Of a DNA stretch of 64,000 bases, positions 48,501 through 58,208 are shown one piece after another. Positions within the stretch are counted from its first letter, which is position 1, and each line of letters opens with the position of its first letter. The notes below the pieces were generated by a model, which was given only the letters and a program-made list of their open reading frames with translations, did not search any database and was not told where the DNA came from. The DNA is taken from NCBI GenBank assembly GCA_027559495.1, contig JAMXSV010000024.1, positions 372,001-436,000 of the forward strand. The letters are read 5' to 3'. The translations under genes and the position numbers were made by a program. Source of the stretch: Aurifilum marmelostoma. Its lineage: Eukaryota; Ascomycota; Sordariomycetes; Diaporthales; Cryphonectriaceae.

Positions 48501-49997
48501 GTGTATGCACTAGTTGATCAATCGAACCATTAGTTGGTTAAAAAGATATACAAAAAGAAGGTGACCGGACAATCTGGGTGATTTCGTACCAACAGTCATT
48601 TGTATATGTTCGCTTTGTTATAAAATACGGTCTTTGGTCATCAGTGCCTGATCCCAAAGGGAGACGAGGATCCGAGCGAGGCATAGCGGTCAATAGGTCC
48701 TGCATCATGATGTCTCAATACTTACCTAATTCTCGTACACATAGGGAGCCGTTATGTCTGACTTCAGTCGAAATCAAGGCTTTCTTCTCTAAGACAAAGT
48801 TGAGTCTTCTGGTGTTGAAGCGTAGCATAATACTCACGCATATATTGTGAGTGCATCTCAGTCGCGCGCCCGCCTAATCCAGCCTTCCATTATTAATTAT
48901 ATTATCTAGACCGCGACTCGTCGTTATTGACTAGAATAAGTAGTGATCAATGGGTTGGTGATCCTGCGAGCGTTGGTCCGTGGAGACATTGACGAATATG
49001 CGTCAACAATGTTTAATCACTCGAGTAGAGATGGCAGACAATCTCCTCGCAACGGATTGAACATGGCCGCGAAGTGCCAATCCAGGTGGGAACTGGATCC
49101 GGAAGGTAATCAAGGGGCTCTTGTGTTTCGCTGCCCCCATTATAGGCCGATTTTTTCTTTCACTTCTTTCCTTCGTATCAGAGACTGCGCATTAGGAGGG
49201 CGAGGCTGCCTCTGCTTGAAGGATATGGAAGCTTCTCAGCCATGGCAATCGCAACGAAGCAAGCTCAAACCATCATGAGGCATCCGCCACGAACCTGGGG
49301 TAAAGGTCCGTGCTTGGACTTCGGAGATCAACTGATTTATATCTCACAGATCCCTGGTCGGGGGCCCGGCATAAAGCGCGGGTGTTTCGAAACAGGATGA
49401 ACGGATCGACCCACGGCAACCACCCCCTGTCCAGAGTGTGGTTCACCATAAAAATGCAGCGGAGTTGCGCTTCCATGCATCTATTTAAAGCGAACCCCCA
49501 CCTTCGCTCCCCCCTCACATGTCGCTGCCGTTGTTTGTGCATCTTGGTCAGAGAGATGATATGAAAAGCCTATCAACGTTGTGCGCGTGGTGTGCGGAGA
49601 ACGAAGAGCCGGGAGCAAGGTATTGGAGATGGAAAAGGGGAGGGACGGGGACGACGTCCGGGACAAATAAAGTGGACACTCCCTCCCTAATACCATTTTT
49701 GTTTCTGCTATAATGCAGTAAGGGTTAATATACCACGATGCATGGCATGTGTTTCCAGGCTCATTAAATAGACGCAATGCATCCTCATGCTGCCTGTCAG
49801 GGAAGAGAGTCTTTCTCTCCCCTTTGGCATCCAGTCCTCGGCTCTGGTCTCGGTAGCTTGCAGCAGGGACTGTAAGGGACTCAATTCCACCATCATTCGT
49901 TTCTTTCCTTCATTCACTCACACACTTTTCACCTCTTTCCCTCTCATTCGTTCATGACCAATTCATTCCCCCTCCTCCACTCATTCGTCCTTTCAAC
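45259..49997. other. 4.7-kb gene-poor region
   Basis: No gene is supported. It contains (GT)19 at 45542-45580, an A-run (46015-46032), an ATT repeat (46887-46908) and balanced-composition unique sequence from 47.0 to 49.9 kb. The end presumably holds the promoter of the PTH11-like gene. Open frames here are short and show no membrane, signal or domain pattern I recognise. Confidence 0.4.
45542..45580. repeat. (GT)19 microsatellite
   Basis: Pure GT dinucleotide tract in spacer DNA upstream of the GNAT gene. Confidence 0.95.
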
Positions 49998-51174
49998 ATG
50001 GCGGCCCTCGCTTCTGAGTATCTGGCGGATATCCTCGAGCCCGAGAAGTTTGCTGCTGCCATCTTTGGCGTTACGCTCTCGTTCACTATTCTTTCGACAA
50101 ATGCAGTGGGCTTTCGGACCTGGCTGAGGTTTCGTAGCAAACAGCTTGGCAACGATGACTACCTCATGTGTACCGCACTGGCAAGTCTGCTCCTGGCAAT
50201 GTCACCACCTTTACCGGAGGGCTTGAAGAACCCTAAGCAAGGCTGATGTTTGGTCCATTTGTAGCTTGTTAATCTGGTGCAAAATGCCATCGTGATGCAT
50301 GGGACGTTTGTCGGCATCGGATCGCCGGACTCGAAGCTCAACTCTGAGTTGCAGCAGGAGGGCAAGGAGGTATGAAGCCCGTCGTACATTCTTTAGGCTC
50401 CATGGTTGTCGCCTGCCGTCCTGATCTGACAGAGAATGCTATTGCAGTATCTCTTCCTCTGGCAGTTGTTCTACACGATAAGCCTCGTGTTCATCAAGAC
50501 CAGCATCCTGCTTACTCTAAAGCGAGTTGACAAGGAAAGACGATTCGTCTACATCATCTGGACCCTCATCGCACTCGTCATCGTACTGTGCGTCGCAGGA
50601 GTTATCACTTTGCTGGCCAAGTGCAGACCAATCCAGTCGAACTGGACTGGCAATGGGACCTGCATGGACTCGGATGTCTTCGTGGCCCTCGCCAAGACGG
50701 GATACGCGTTTGACGTTGTGTCGGATCTCGCCATGGCGGCCATCTCGACCCTCCTGCTGTGGAGTCCTGAAATGACCCTCAAGTCGAAGATCATGACGGG
50801 CGTCGCTCTGGGCTTCGGTGTCATGTGAGTTTTGCACACCACCATCCGCTTTGTTCTGGCCCCGAATGTGGAGTCTCGACGGTGAGCTGACAACTGATGT
50901 GTCACAATACAGTGCTTCCATCGCTTCGGTGCTGCGCACCGTATACACAGATGCGTATAGTTCAGACGACGACTACCTGTACAGCACTGGCAAAATCGTG
51001 ATGTGGACCGTCATTGAGTGCAGCCTGGGGATCATCGCTGGCTCGATACCCATGTTGAAGCCTACTCGTGGAAACAACGTGCATGAGAACAAGATCGAGG
51101 AGCTTGAGATGAACAAGAGCGACGCTGATTTCAGGAGGGCAGTCGCAGAGGCTGTAGGAACTGTGCGCCGATGA
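49998..51174 (+). CDS. PTH11/SAT4-like seven-transmembrane protein
   Basis: Four exons: 49998-50180, 50265-50369, 50448-50824, 50913-51174. The product is 308 residues. Intron 1 (50181-50264) uses a GC-AG pair with the donor GCAAGT, intron 2 (50370-50447) GTATGA...GCAG, intron 3 (50825-50912) GTGAGT...ACAG. The spliced protein shows the family landmarks: FRTWLRFRSKQLGNDDYLM in the first loop, LWQLFYTISLVFIKTSILL (helix 3), KCRPIQSNW then TCMD for the extracellular Cys pair, and IVMWTVIECSLGIIAGSIP in helix 7. The tail is short. Members include the Magnaporthe surface-sensing receptor Pth11, but the family is large and mostly of unknown ligand. Convergent with MTG2, with 248 bp between the stops. 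Confidence 0.87.
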
Positions 51175-51422
51175 GTGGGGAGAGGTCCTTTTTAGAGGCT
51201 GAGCTTGATGAGATGCAGTGATGATATGGGTGTTTGGAAAGAGGGGAACGGCTGGACTCGTCTGCCCTGGGAATGTTTCATGATGCGATGTCAGAATTTT
51301 TCATCTTCTTATGTTGGCAGGAATCCAGTCTCATTATCTCGAAAAGGGATATTCCGATCTCAGGCTCGCACCTGGGAGCGGAGCTGGCTTGAGGGGTAGG
51401 TTTGCTCGGAAATTTGACGAAC

Positions 51423-53141
51423 TTAATCGTCCAGCAGCCCCACGGTCCAGTGGATGATCCTGTCCACGCCCTGTCCCTTGATGGCGCTGACTGGTATAGC
51501 CGCACAGTCCTTGGTCCATGCCTTTTCAATCCCGCTGGGATGCGGCTCGTCGCCGTTGGTCACCCTGGTCAAGTACTCCCGGAGCTCCTTGAAGTTCTCC
51601 TTGGCGCCCGGCAGATCACCCTTCGTGGCAATGACAAACCATGGCTTGGCTGCAATGTGAAGACCCCTTTGGTTGCCCGGCGCGGACGGGTACTCGGAGT
51701 GGATCGGCCATTCCTGGCCAAAGCTCGACGATGATTCATCAAGCCCTGCATTGAGGTCATACTCGATCCTCGCATCGCGTTCGCGGTCCTGCTCCTCCTC
51801 CTCCCGCATCTGTGCATAGAGGCCAACTTCGTTCCACAGCGACTTGAGTGCCTTGACGGCATTCCCGGCATTGAGGTCAACCACGAAGGCCAGCACGCCA
51901 GCCCTCTCGACATGACGAAGGAACGCGATGCCTAGACCCTTGTCGAGGTGAGCGCCCTCGATCAGACCAGGAATATCTGCGATCGTGAACCTCTTGCGCT
52001 GCCTAACGTCCACATCCCCCTCCCAGGTCTCGTCCGGCTCCTGCCGGTGGTAGCTCGTGACTATCGGCCTGCCACGGTTGTTGTCAAGCACAACAGTACC
52101 GATGTTGGGCTGCAGAGTCGTGAAAGCCCATGCGCCTACACGTGCACGACTGTTGGTCAGAGCTCGCACGAGCGTGCTCTTCCCCGCGTTTGGAAGGCCC
52201 ACGAGCCCGACGTCTGCAAGAAGCTTCAACTCCAGCTCGATCTTCATCGAGACGGCCTTATCCCCCTTGGTCGCGTATAGCGGTCTCGGCACCTCTCTAG
52301 AGACAAAGTGTGGATTCCCAAGCCCACCCAGAGCACCTGCTGCGAGCAGAATAGGCCTCCGTGTGGGCCTGGACAGATCTAGCTGGATAGGCGCAGGTGG
52401 TTGGGCGAAGAGCTTTTCTCGTCTGGGGAGGTCGGGAATCCAGATTTTTCTCTTCTCGGAAGAGGATATGCCTGGGTACAAGACCCACTTCTCGATCTCA
52501 GGATTGTCGTATTGAGAATCCTCGGGTGAGGAAGAAGACTGTGCTGTCGGAGCTTCTTCCGACTGAGCATCACCTGGCGCGGCGAGGTATCGACGCGACC
52601 GTGCTGCCCGCCTGCGGAACTCATCATCTGCTTCAGGATCCTCCCGACTGAGCTCGCGAACAACGGTACCCACCGGCACGGTGATGATGAGATCCTCGCC
52701 TCGTCTCCCGGCCCTATTACTTCCCTGGCCGTTGGTGCCTCTCGATGCCCTGAAGAACTGTCGTCGTGCCAGCTTGTGGAGAGATGTCTCACCATAGACG
52801 GCCTGTATGTAAACGTTGCCACCATGGCCCCCGTCGCCTCCATTCGGCGGCCCGTCAGGTAGGTAGGCATCGCGGGCAAAACTGATACAGCCGTTACCAC
52901 CAGCACCAGCGAACAGGCTCAGCTTGGCCTTGTCCGCAAAATTGGTGATATAATAGTCATCGGGGCTGGGGTTCAGCCTCGACGATACTGACGCCGAGTT
53001 TGTTTCTGCCGACGCAGTCTCGGTCACATGGCGTCTGACCTCGGCGACCCTGCTTGTCTTTGGAGAGAACTTGGCGAGTGATAGCGATGGGTAGAGGAAG
53101 GGCAGGAAGGCTGGTGAGCTTCGTGCGCAGCGAGGTGCCAT
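51423..53141 (-). CDS. MTG2: MTG2, mitochondrial Obg-family GTPase
   Basis: Single exon, 572 residues. Needed in yeast for mitochondrial large-subunit ribosome assembly. The first 40 residues are basic and hydroxylated without acids until RVAEVRRH, a typical mitochondrial presequence. The glycine-rich Obg domain follows (FAGAGGNGCISFARDA, NGGDGGHGGNVYIQA, ASRGTNGQGSNRAGRRGEDL). The G domain has G1 GLPNAGKST, G3 DIPGLIEGAH, G4-type TKGD and G5 SAIKGQG. A fungal insertion of about 90 residues, Ser/Glu-rich, separates the PVGTVV strand from the next Obg segment (AAGALGGLGNPHF). The G4 motif has Thr in the usual Asn position, a common variation. The start at 53141 gives the presequence. Confidence 0.93.
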   Translation of the reverse strand: MAPRCARSSPAFLPFLYPSLSLAKFSPKTSRVAEVRRHVTETASAETNSASVSSRLNPSPDDYYITNFADKAKLSLFAGAGGNGCISFARDAYLPDGPPNGGDGGHGGNVYIQAVYGETSLHKLARRQFFRASRGTNGQGSNRAGRRGEDLIITVPVGTVVRELSREDPEADDEFRRRAARSRRYLAAPGDAQSEEAPTAQSSSSPEDSQYDNPEIEKWVLYPGISSSEKRKIWIPDLPRREKLFAQPPAPIQLDLSRPTRRPILLAAGALGGLGNPHFVSREVPRPLYATKGDKAVSMKIELELKLLADVGLVGLPNAGKSTLVRALTNSRARVGAWAFTTLQPNIGTVVLDNNRGRPIVTSYHRQEPDETWEGDVDVRQRKRFTIADIPGLIEGAHLDKGLGIAFLRHVERAGVLAFVVDLNAGNAVKALKSLWNEVGLYAQMREEEEQDRERDARIEYDLNAGLDESSSSFGQEWPIHSEYPSAPGNQRGLHIAAKPWFVIATKGDLPGAKENFKELREYLTRVTNGDEPHPSGIEKAWTKDCAAIPVSAIKGQGVDRIIHWTVGLLDD

Positions 53142-55458
53142 CTCCAGTCGAGATGGTCGGCCTTCAGCAATGCAATTGGCCGCGTAGGACGCCTGTGGAT
53201 AAGGTCCTGGCTGCCCGAAAATAAAGACTGCTGGATAACCTTAGCAGTGAGGTCACTGGAGAAATTCTGGGTGTACGGTGACGATAAGATAAGAGCACTA
53301 CGCCCACTCCCAAGGGGTGCAAGGATTCGGCGAGAGATTCCCCCTTCCTCGCCTCTTCGCACCATCCTTGTCAGGGCTTCCTTCCACCTCTCAAGTCCTT
53401 CCTTCCGTCGACCACTCCTCTGATTTTTGTGTGATATGCAATGTACGATATCTGCTCAAATGTAGCTTCCTCATCACACGCTGGAACACGGGATATTCGC
53501 CCCCGCTGCACCCTCCAGCCAAACGCATTCGCCAAATGTGTCTCATTGCTACTCTCGCAAAAGCAGAGTGTTCGCCCGGAATTGATGCTCCTGATCAGGG
53601 TGTGTTCCACCTCGACCAGCCACGGACTTTTCTGCGTCTCAATAATGCGGCTCTGTGCCGCTCGCTCCACTCGGGCCATCCTGCTGGTCTCTTCTCCTCC
53701 CTCTCCTCTTCCATGCATCCGGGGAAACACAAGCTGCTCCAGGCCACACGGGCAGACAGGCCATCCCACCGTCAGCTAGTAGTCTGTCTCACCCTAGACC
53801 AGTCTCCCTGGCAGCCTTGACCCGGCCGAAATCTGGCGGTGTGCTTGCTGTTGAACAGGGCACTGTCTCGTCGAGAATGTCTCGAGCACTCCCAACAAGA
53901 CGAGGATGCTCGGCAGAGTAATGGGAAAGGGATCCAAGGTCCTGGGTTCTTATCGTATCGGGTCTTGCCGAGCAGTTCGCTCGCCCAAGGGTCTGAGACG
54001 GGGGTTCGGTTCCTCGTCTGCACACAGACATGGCCACATCGGGATTGATCTCAGGAGAATGTCAATTGTACTCGTGACCTCTCCGTTTGAGCACGCGCCT
54101 CTAATTGATTGATTACCATGCAGGCTCAGGCTGTCTTTGCGGTCGGGCGCGGAAGGTAGGGTGATATTCATACCCCCATGATGCAGGCGGGATTGGCAGA
54201 AGCAACGCCTCTCGGGTGGCCAGTCTCCTCTGAAGACCGTTTGGACCCGCTCGGTGCCCAAAAACCCAAGAAGGGGGCCCTCTTTCATTGGACATATGCA
54301 GCATGGAACCTGGATGCTGCATGATGGTCGCGACACCTCTCGTCCGCATTCGAGCCACGACACACGTTTCCCCAAGGCTAATGTGGGTAGCCCAGAACCC
54401 GAGCGCCCCAGAGGGCAAGAATTAAAACCTCGTCTAGACTTCTCACACAACTCCCGCTCGCCCACCTTCTCGCGCGTCCCTCACTGCTGCTACTGTGCCT
54501 GGCTTCCTTTTCCCCTTTCTTTGGTAGCAGCAGCAGCAGCAAGCAGCACAACAGCACAGCATCCACAGCTGCAATAAACACAACAATCTCGGACCCGTAC
54601 GTGTTTTTTCAATTCTTCTGCGAGATCTGCATGTCAGGCAGGGCCTGGGAGGGTTTTCTTCTGCAAGGTTCCTCTTTTGAGGTGGAGGCATCACCTGTCT
54701 TGCAGACTCTGTCAAATGCGTTCCGACCACTCACCTCACGATCCACATACCATTACCACCATTTAGGCCCTTCCCCCCCTTCACAAGCACGGATCATGTC
54801 GTGGTGGAATCAACACGTCAATTGACTACTGCTACCCACGTTGCCAGCATATGGAGGGTGGTAGTCCGTCTCCATCACCCAGCATCTGCGTCTCTAGGTC
54901 GATGTCGCTGCACCTCCCGCAGCCAGCCTGCATTGACTTGGAGATCGATTCGACTTCCACTCTCCCTGCCCTTCTTACCGCGGCGCCCTCCTATCTCCTG
55001 ACGCCCGCCAAGTGGTCAACCACATATCCCCCGCCTCTCCCTCGTCTCTCTCCAACACTATCTGCTATATCTCTCCTCTTGAGCTCTGATCCCGTCTTCC
55101 GGCATCTCTGCTCCCCTCCCTCTGAGGTCTCCTCGTCTCCAGCTTGCCCCGGTTACCAACACCATTTGGCCTCATTCTTCTTCATACCTTTTCTGCCTGA
55201 CATGTAATGAACGAGTGTAATGAGTTTTCCGGGGTCGTTGTCTTAGCTGTGTCTACCTTTACATATCTATGTACCATTTTTGCAGATTAATACTGTTTGC
55301 ACGATCAGAGCACCTTCATTTCATTTCCACTTTGGGTCTTGTTCTTATCATCTCATTCTCGCTCTCGCCTGCAATCTACTTGCCCTTTCCTCTCGCCTTA
55401 TCAACGTTCCCATCCACTCTTTTTTGCTTTCCTCCTGGGGGATACCGCCTGCTGAACC
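53142..55458. other. divergent spacer MTG2 / unknown gene
   Basis: About 2.3 kb of unique DNA. It holds promoter and probably a long CT-rich 5' UTR (54740-55450) of the gene at 55459, with an AGC repeat near 54527-54545. No second gene is supported. Confidence 0.45.
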
Positions 55459-56428
55459 ATGTTTCCTATCAGGGATCACCGCCACCAGGTGCTCGTGACG
55501 AGAAAAGTCCAGGGCAAAATGGACCCTGACTGCGCAATATGCCACGCTCCCGCAACAATGGCCTGTGACTGCGAGGCGAAAGGCCTTGAGACGGCTATTC
55601 GTCAAGCCGAAGCACGCATGATGCAGAACATATACAACGAGATTCGGTAAGGCTCCCTTTACGTTCTCTCTCATCCGAGTCTCGGTCTTACAATTCTCTA
55701 TCCCCCTCCCCCCCCCCCCCCTCCCCACCTTTGTGACTCTGATACAATGGTGTAGGATCCCTAAGGACCTCGGCATGGGACAAGCTGACGTGAATGCCCT
55801 CTGCAGGAGTTGGGTCAGGGCCCACGCACAAGACTATATTCTCGAATACTTCCGCCTGCTGACCGACAGGCGCAAGGCAGCCCATACGGCCCACATCGAC
55901 CGCATCACCCACCATGCTGCGACCTACTACAATGCGCCACCACACCCGGAAGATCTCAACGCCGCTCAGCAGGCGCTGAAGCTCGGCATTGATGAGGACT
56001 GGCAGGCTTCTGTACAACGTTACCCAGAGGTGCTCCAGTATTTCTACAGTCTAGGTTCGTATGGGGAGTCTCGTGCTTCCTCTTTCCCTCTTGATCGTGC
56101 TCAACTGACCCTGTGCCCGCTAGTCGAATTCACCCTTCCCGCCGACGACGAGCCTGGCGTCCGTGACCCTCCGCTCTCAGCGCTCGGTGGCAGCCGTCAG
56201 CCCATGCCAAAACGTAGGCTAGGTGGCGGCGGCGAAGGCGCTCCGACGATTGCGTCGGGCCATATGGAAAGAGGACTGCCCGGCAGGAGGACGCCACCCA
56301 GCTACGCACCGGCCAGAGCTGATCGTCGCACTCCAGGGCCCGTGGAGCCGGAGCGGGAGCGTAGGCGCTCTTATGGGCGTATACCGCACCCGAGCCCCTA
56401 CTATGGCCACGTTGGCTCTTATTATTGA
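55459..56428 (+). CDS. conserved-looking fungal protein with an N-terminal cysteine cluster
   Basis: Not assigned to a named family. Best model: exons 55459-55646, 55807-56054, 56124-56428, introns 55647-55806 (GTAAGG...GCAG, branch-like GCTGAC about 20 nt before the acceptor) and 56055-56123 (69 nt, GTTCGT...CTAG), 246 residues. A second acceptor at 55755 would keep the frame and insert 17 residues. The N-terminus has CAICHAPATMACDC (CX2CX7CXC), a possible metal site, then an amphipathic helical region (EAKGLETAIRQAEARMM, SWVRAHAQDYILEYFRLL) and LGIDEDWQASVQRYPEVL. The C-terminal third is Arg/Pro/Gly-rich and ends PYYGHVGSYY. An in-frame ATG at 55519 (MDPDCAIC) could be the true start. Function unknown. 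Confidence 0.72.
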
Positions 56429-58208
56429 TGCACAGCCTGGCCGGAAGGACTGCTCAACAGACGGCTGTCGGTGGTGCTGAACGATGACACGACATGACTT
56501 GGGCGAAACAGGATAAGACTTTCAATCCATGCATAGCACCTTGCCACAAAGGACTTTACGATTTATCAAGTTCACGACAGATTTACGATGTTCATGTTCT
56601 GCATAGCGGGGGCGATTTCTAATCTAGACCGTCAAGCATGATTGGGACTTTCTTGGTGTTCTGATCCGGCATTCTCAGCTCAGCTGCAACATGACGGCAA
56701 GGGCCAGTTTACCTGCTTTTTTTTCCCCTTCTTCTTTTCCCTTTGCTTCTTCTTCTGTTGTTCTTCTTTCTCTTGTTTGCCACGTGTTCTGCCCATGGCA
56801 CTCTGTGGTCTTCCCTTGTTTTGGCACTTTGATCTCTGTCAGCGGGTACTTTGGACAAAAATAATGGCAGCAAGGTTTGGGGTTTCTGGTTGTATTCGGC
56901 TCTGAAGTTACCTTTTTCGCCGCTTTTTTCTTTTTTTCTTCTTCTTCCTTTTTCCTTTCATCCTTTTTCTCGTCTGCTTTTGTGCATTGAAGGGAGATTG
57001 GCGAACGGGGATGAATGACGGGACAAACTTTGTAGGATGAAAACTACTGAAGTGTAACGATGCATTCATTCAGGACTCATATTACATACCTTACAAATTC
57101 AAGTTCTTGATCCTTGCTGTCTTGCTTGATATCAACTGTTACACGTAATTGCCCCTCGGACAGAGAGCAAGATCTCATTTGGTATCGGTGTGCGCAAAAC
57201 AGGCAGACAGCTTGGGGTGTCCATTTCTCGTGTGGGCGAAGAAGGTTTAATTCGGTCTGTGTAGTCCGTAGAGGCAAGGACTGCTCGGAAGCCTATCTGG
57301 TGATTCCGTAGCAATATGCGGAGGTAAGACAGACCGAAGGAAAAAGCAAACAGAGAAGGCACGGAAACGGCAGAAAATTGCTATAGAGGGTGAGAAGCTG
57401 CAGCTGGTGAAAAACTTGAGCAGTGACAAGGCTGCTCTCGTGAACATGAATGGAAGCTGCTGAGGTCAACCAGTCATTCAGTCAGTCACTACTTCAAGGT
57501 ACATATCCACAAAAAACTTGGTGTTGTCAGTGTGGTACCAATGTACTAGCTGTAGCTGCTAGAGCTTACCCCACCACTAGAGGAGCTAGGTCCCCCTCCA
57601 ACATCAGCAGCTCAGCCAACCAGACGCCCTCTGCACCTGGGCCTGCCGCTTCAGCACTTTTGCGATCTCCAATAGCGCTTGGCCTGGCGTGCCTGGGTAA
57701 GGGCGCCCGTTACCGTCATCACCTTGTAAGGTTCCTCCACGTGCATCCGGGTTGCCGACAACGACAGGTTCGCAATCCTGACTCTGTCCCGTTGGATTGA
57801 ACGCTCTCCTTCCCACTACAACTCTTGCAGCCCCCGTCAGCGAGCCACACCGGCGGCAACAATTTCTCTCCGCAGGCAGACAGTTGTGGACCAAAGCGCG
57901 GCAACCGTCCAGCTCTTTCCTTTTTCCTCCCGAATACCGACATCCAATTCGCTCTCCGTCCTCCCTGCGATCAAGAACCACGAAGAAACAACCGCATTTC
58001 CAGTCAGCCTGAGGGTGCCTTTGTGACAAGGCTCTCTTGGTCGCCTTGGTCTCCCCGATGCCTACCGAAGTTGACGCCGACTGTCGCTTCCAATGCTCTG
58101 GGCTGTCTAACCCTTAGTTAGACCGGCCCATGATCATTTTACGAATGTAGCCCTTCGCAAGACATCTTTTCACATCTACTACAATCACCGCACCGCGATC
58201 CATCTAAC
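56429..58208. other. spacer before UPF2
   Basis: About 1.8 kb. A T/C-rich stretch at 56715-56970 and unique sequence. The start codon of UPF2 at 58209 lies in the first exon of only 19 nt. No other gene is supported. Confidence 0.45.

Noticed and set aside
25276..51174. The two 7-TM genes as a tandem receptor cluster
   Set aside because: They are 23 kb apart with six unrelated genes between them and differ in exon structure and tail. They are members of a large family, not a cluster.
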